A stretch of DNA of 64,000 nucleotides from positions 62,001-126,000 of the forward strand of contig VTPC01008022.1 in NCBI GenBank assembly GCA_011009095.1, in the 5' to 3' direction. Positions 62,501 through 64,000 of the stretch are shown in pieces. This DNA comes from Ignelater luminosus. Lineage: Eukaryota; Arthropoda; Insecta; Coleoptera; Elateridae. Every line of letters starts with the position of its first letter. Positions within the stretch are counted from its first letter, which is position 1. The notes under the pieces are model-generated. The model saw only the letters and a program-made list of their open reading frames with translations. It ran no database searches and was not told the DNA's origin. Made by a program: the position numbers and the translations under genes.

Positions 62501-63348
62501 CACCGATCAAGGCCTAGAAAGACATTTATTAGGATCTCATGGACTTGTTACTTCGAGTATGCAAGAAGCTGCTAACAGAAGTAAAGATGCGGGGCGTTGT
62601 CCAGTGTGTGGAAGGGTAAATCTACGATTAAAACTATTTTATTAGTGTACTAATCTGAATTTTCTTCGATTAGGTTTATCAGTGGAAGTTGCTTAATCAT
62701 GTGGCTCGAGATCATAATATGACATTAAAACCTGCACATTTATCTTATAAGTGTACAGTTTGTACAGCAACGTTTGGCATGTATAAACAGTTTGAAAGTC
62801 ATGTGTATTCAGCTCATAGTGTTGTTGCTAAACGTGTTATGGACAAGAAGAATACGTCTGCAACGCCCACAAGTTCTACTAAAAACGAGTCTGTTTTAAA
62901 GCCTTTGAAAATTAACGATGAAATCACCATCATTCCTCAACCAGCTAAACCTAGTAACGGTGCAAGTGGTGGTAAGGAAGAAAGTGTACCTTCTACTTCA
63001 GGAACTTCAATAAGTGCACGTAATAGTACCGGTTATAGTAATGGAAATCCCGGTACTAGTAAAAGTAGGTAAAAGTTCTTTTTTACTTCTATTTTTGTGG
63101 ACTGAATGGAAGTAGAAATTATTATAAGTACCGGGGGAGTTGATAATTTTTATTTCTTGAAAAGAAGTAAGAGTATGTAATACATATTATGAATTTTTAT
63201 CAATTGGATGTTAATATTTTCTTATTTCTTAGGTGTTAGTAATGAGCCAAGGAACAAATCATCATCTAGTTCTCCTTCTTCATCATCATCGACATCGCGG
63301 TTGGAGCGTTTATCACGTCGTAAACCAACATCCCAGACGGATAACTGA
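50518..63348 (+). CDS. MEP-1: MEP-1 zinc-finger protein (Mi-2 partner), 1198 aa, 6 coding exons
   Basis: Join 50518-50578, 52402-54917, 55107-55205, 62202-62615, 62674-63064, 63233-63348. The N-terminal third (residues 20-310) is extremely acidic. Pro-rich and Lys/Glu-rich charged segments follow, then [20 protein letters not shown] with a basic stretch, and seven C2H2-type fingers starting at Cys 656, 685, 721, 946, 984, 1025 and 1057. The tail is Ser-rich. The finger set, the [16 protein letters not shown] block and the size (fly protein about 1150 aa) identify MEP-1. MEP-1 pairs with the nucleosome remodeller Mi-2 (the MEC complex in flies, LET-418 in worms) in SUMO-dependent repression of germline or proneural genes. 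It acts in the nucleus. All junctions keep frame. The start is the first ATG of the 50502 exon; an upstream start is possible. Confidence 0.92.
50579..52401 (+). other. MEP-1 intron, 1.8 kb
   Basis: AT-rich with no ORF of interest. It contains several palindromic TGTCAA..TTGACA words (51187-51240, 51893, 52124). The acceptor is TTTTTATAG at 52401. Confidence 0.45.
52402..54917 (+). CDS. MEP-1: MEP-1 large exon: acidic N terminus to zinc finger 3
   Basis: 838 codons in phase with both neighbours. Acidic patches hold repeated hydrophobic-acidic motifs (VVMLDDD, IEVLD twice, VINIDD) that look like SUMO-interacting motifs. Fingers 1-3 are CEFC…H…H, CNFC…H…H and CPNC…H…C. It ends NQLYQ|GTGAGT. 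Reading through the donor gives a 22-residue extension before a stop. Confidence 0.92.
55107..55205 (+). CDS. MEP-1: MEP-1 33-codon exon
   Basis: Phase 0 on both sides. It encodes [20 protein letters not shown] and [13 protein letters not shown]. It is less AT-rich than its flanks and could be skipped without frame change. Acceptor GTGTTAG, donor CAG|GTATGC. Confidence 0.8.
55206..56209 (+). other. MEP-1 intron, 5' part
   Basis: AT-rich, nothing identified. The downstream end of the hAT remnant may extend here to about 56000. Confidence 0.35.
56210..57012 (-). pseudogene. hAT transposase remnant in the MEP-1 intron
   Basis: Minus-strand pieces in order: [10 protein letters not shown] (near 57000, BED-finger-like), [20 protein letters not shown] then FLEKHTNQI (56800-56690), SVLLLSDAA-type sequence (near 56410), and [38 protein letters not shown] (56350-56240), ending with FLKAPKL. 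These follow the CGGBP1-like hAT family block order (IP..KL.N..fr.FLeKyt; vLL.sDAA.YM; KAg..Lk..yp.m.HvTC.aH.lHrv.E). Numerous stops and frameshifts; ends not found. Confidence 0.75.
57013..57826. other. Intronic stretch, nothing recognised
   Basis: The frame 57097-57303 has no domain. AT-rich. Confidence 0.3.
57827..58255. repeat. GP-type tandem array, locus D (reverse orientation)
   Basis: TTTGGGCCTTTTGGATTTCT, TCGGGTCTATCGGGTCG and TGTCGGACCTC units are the complement of locus A units and the same sense as locus B. It lies in the MEP-1 intron. Confidence 0.78.
58745..58860. repeat. Dispersed repeat module (TTCAGATTTGGA type)
   Basis: TTGCCACAACAGTGAA and TAAATCTTCAGATTTGGA followed by GCTCTGGCAGCATTGGTTG. 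Related to 35280-35390 and 61552-61606. Confidence 0.6.
59290..59362. repeat. Short tandem repeat, three ~21-bp units
   Basis: CAGCAGTGCAGAAATATAAT repeated with small changes, ending in a partial fourth unit. Confidence 0.6.
59448..59752 (-). mobile_element. LINE ORF1-like coiled-coil fragment
   Basis: The minus strand encodes [20 protein letters not shown] from 59752 and, in a shifted frame, [20 protein letters not shown] then [20 protein letters not shown] (59600-59460). The regular Leu/Glu/Lys heptads and the ending …[10 protein letters not shown] resemble coiled-coil ORF1 proteins of insect LINEs. No reverse transcriptase follows nearby. A fragment of a host coiled-coil pseudogene cannot be excluded. 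Confidence 0.4.
60214..60450. mobile_element. GGTGTC-ended MITE, fuller copy
   Basis: CCAGGTGTCTGTTTAATACT with GTGACC at the left; the right side ends GAGTCACAATATAGG. The interior shares TTCATTTCTACCTATAGCAG and CTTTGACAGATGTTAT with the complement of 31351-31470. Confidence 0.6.
60452..61462. mobile_element. 1.0-kb element with ~170-bp terminal inverted repeats
   Basis: 60452-60620 and 61287-61462 are inverted copies with scattered differences. Landmarks are TTTATTTGGTGTCAGTACTT versus TTTGTTTGGTGTCGGTACTT, CAGCGCCTCTAGCGGAGAAA in both, and CTCAAACTTATAAAC. The ~665-bp core (60621-61286) has no transposase. A single arm-like copy occurs at 35412-35583. Confidence 0.75.
61035..61136. repeat. 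Tandem repeat, about 2.3 units of ~45 bp
   Basis: GTATCGATGTGC, GTATCAATGTGC and GTATAGATGTGC each precede or follow ATTCTAACTTATTTA. Lies in the core of the 1.0-kb element. Confidence 0.6.
61463..62201 (+). other. MEP-1 intron, 3' part
   Basis: Contains a third copy of the TTCAGATTTGGA module (61552-61606) and AAT-rich sequence. It ends with a long T-rich tract and the tandem acceptor TTTAGCAG. Confidence 0.4.
62202..62615 (+). CDS. MEP-1: MEP-1 exon: polyglutamine, fingers 4-5 and first half of finger 6
   Basis: 138 codons. It begins with nine Gln codons (CAG/CAA) right at the splice site. Fingers 4 (CEIC from 946) and 5 (CQKC from 984) are complete. Finger 6 (CPVC from 1025) is split by the intron after GR. 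The acceptor is a NAGNAG type. Confidence 0.9.
62674..63064 (+). CDS. MEP-1: MEP-1 exon: rest of finger 6 and finger 7
   Basis: Starts [14 protein letters not shown], completing finger 6, then [19 protein letters not shown] for finger 7, followed by a Ser/Thr/Asn-rich tail. The donor AAAA|GTAGGT (63065) is preferred. The nearby GTAAAA at 63069 would give a stop two codons after the junction. Confidence 0.88.
63233..63348 (+). CDS. MEP-1: MEP-1 last coding exon
   Basis: Acceptor TTTCTTAG, restoring AGT. Encodes [20 protein letters not shown], then [18 protein letters not shown] and TGA. Confidence 0.82.
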
Positions 63349-64000
63349 GACTCTGTAACTTCGTTTAGTGAAAATATAGTAAGTGGTGTGTGGGTACTGT
63401 TCGTGGGATAGTTTACTACATCACACCTCCTCCTTTGGGACTTTGCTTTATATGAAAAAATATAATACGATATAATGTTTTTTAAACATGGACCAATCAA
63501 TTCATTTACTTTATTATTTTTTTAAAATGATACAAGATGTGTATTATCATCGTTGCCCTTACTGTTAATTTAGAAATGTGATTAGTGAAATTGATTTATA
63601 ATCTCAATTTTTCATTTATAATTAATTGCAAACTATTTATTTATATATACGAATATAAACAAATTAAAGTTAAACAAATTATTTAATTGTGCTGCAGTAT
63701 GTGTTAAAAATTTTACTCTATTATTAGTTCTGCGTGCTGCAGTTTTAGATAGGTTATTGAAAAAGTATCGTCATTGCACTATAAAATTTTCTGATGAGAA
63801 AACAAAAGAATAGAGTTTCCATGTTTTCTTTTCTTTTTCTAGTAACTTCTTCTCTCTTAGTGCTGTTTTCAAATGAATAAATAAATTTTAATGTTTATAA
63901 CATTCGAATGTATTTATTTGTATTTATTTTGTACCTACAATTGCATAAATATTTCTTTTGAAAGATAATAAAAGTTAAAATAATGCAGTCTATTAGGTTA
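63349..64000 (+). other. MEP-1 3' untranslated region (probable)
   Basis: AT-rich. AATAAA words occur at about 63876 and 63967. Which one is used cannot be told. Confidence 0.45.

Overview
The window looks like an arthropod nuclear genome, most likely an insect and possibly a beetle. It is AT-rich, has split genes with GT..AG introns of up to about 7.5 kb, and carries many mariner, hAT and Harbinger-like elements and LINE fragments. I could not name the species. No tRNA, rRNA, CRISPR array or bacterial-type operon was seen.

Three host genes are supported, all on the + strand. (1) A tamalin/GRASP-family PDZ scaffold gene: TATA box at 7660, coding exons 7856-7921, 14840-15190 and 15255-16805 (655 aa), with two small upstream ORFs in its 5' leader. 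(2) The KIAA1143-homologue gene: exons 26055-26159, 26217-26349 and 33883-34058 (137 aa), split by a 7.5-kb intron that hosts an intact-looking mariner. (3) A MEP-1 gene, the seven-zinc-finger partner of the Mi-2 chromatin remodeller: coding exons 50518-50578, 52402-54917, 55107-55205, 62202-62615, 62674-63064 and 63233-63348 (1198 aa). The three genes have no obvious functional link; they are ordinary neighbours separated by repeats.

Most of the remainder is transposon and satellite material. At 2.4-4.3 kb an element is interrupted by an hAT element that itself holds a small inverted-repeat element. Mariners lie at 11180-12456, 28735-30038 and 43093-44406. LINE pieces lie at 1.85-2.14, 19.4-20.3, 20.9-21.9 and 59.4-59.8 kb. 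A 773-bp foldback element sits at 22419-23191, and a nest of elements and short-period arrays covers 40.3-47.0 kb.

The least explained signal is a GC-richer degenerate tandem repeat (Gly/Pro/Lys/Arg-like when translated) at four separate loci (about 9.9, 20.3, 22.1-23.6 and 57.8 kb). At 10.2-10.5 kb it has a 114-bp higher-order period. Other unexplained repeats are a GTCC-rich array (42.0-42.9 and 46.4-46.6 kb), a diverged long-period array (36.36-37.46 kb), a 1.0-kb element with about 170-bp terminal inverted repeats inside a MEP-1 intron (60.45-61.46 kb), and a roughly 580-bp repeat in inverted orientation on both sides of the tamalin coding exons.
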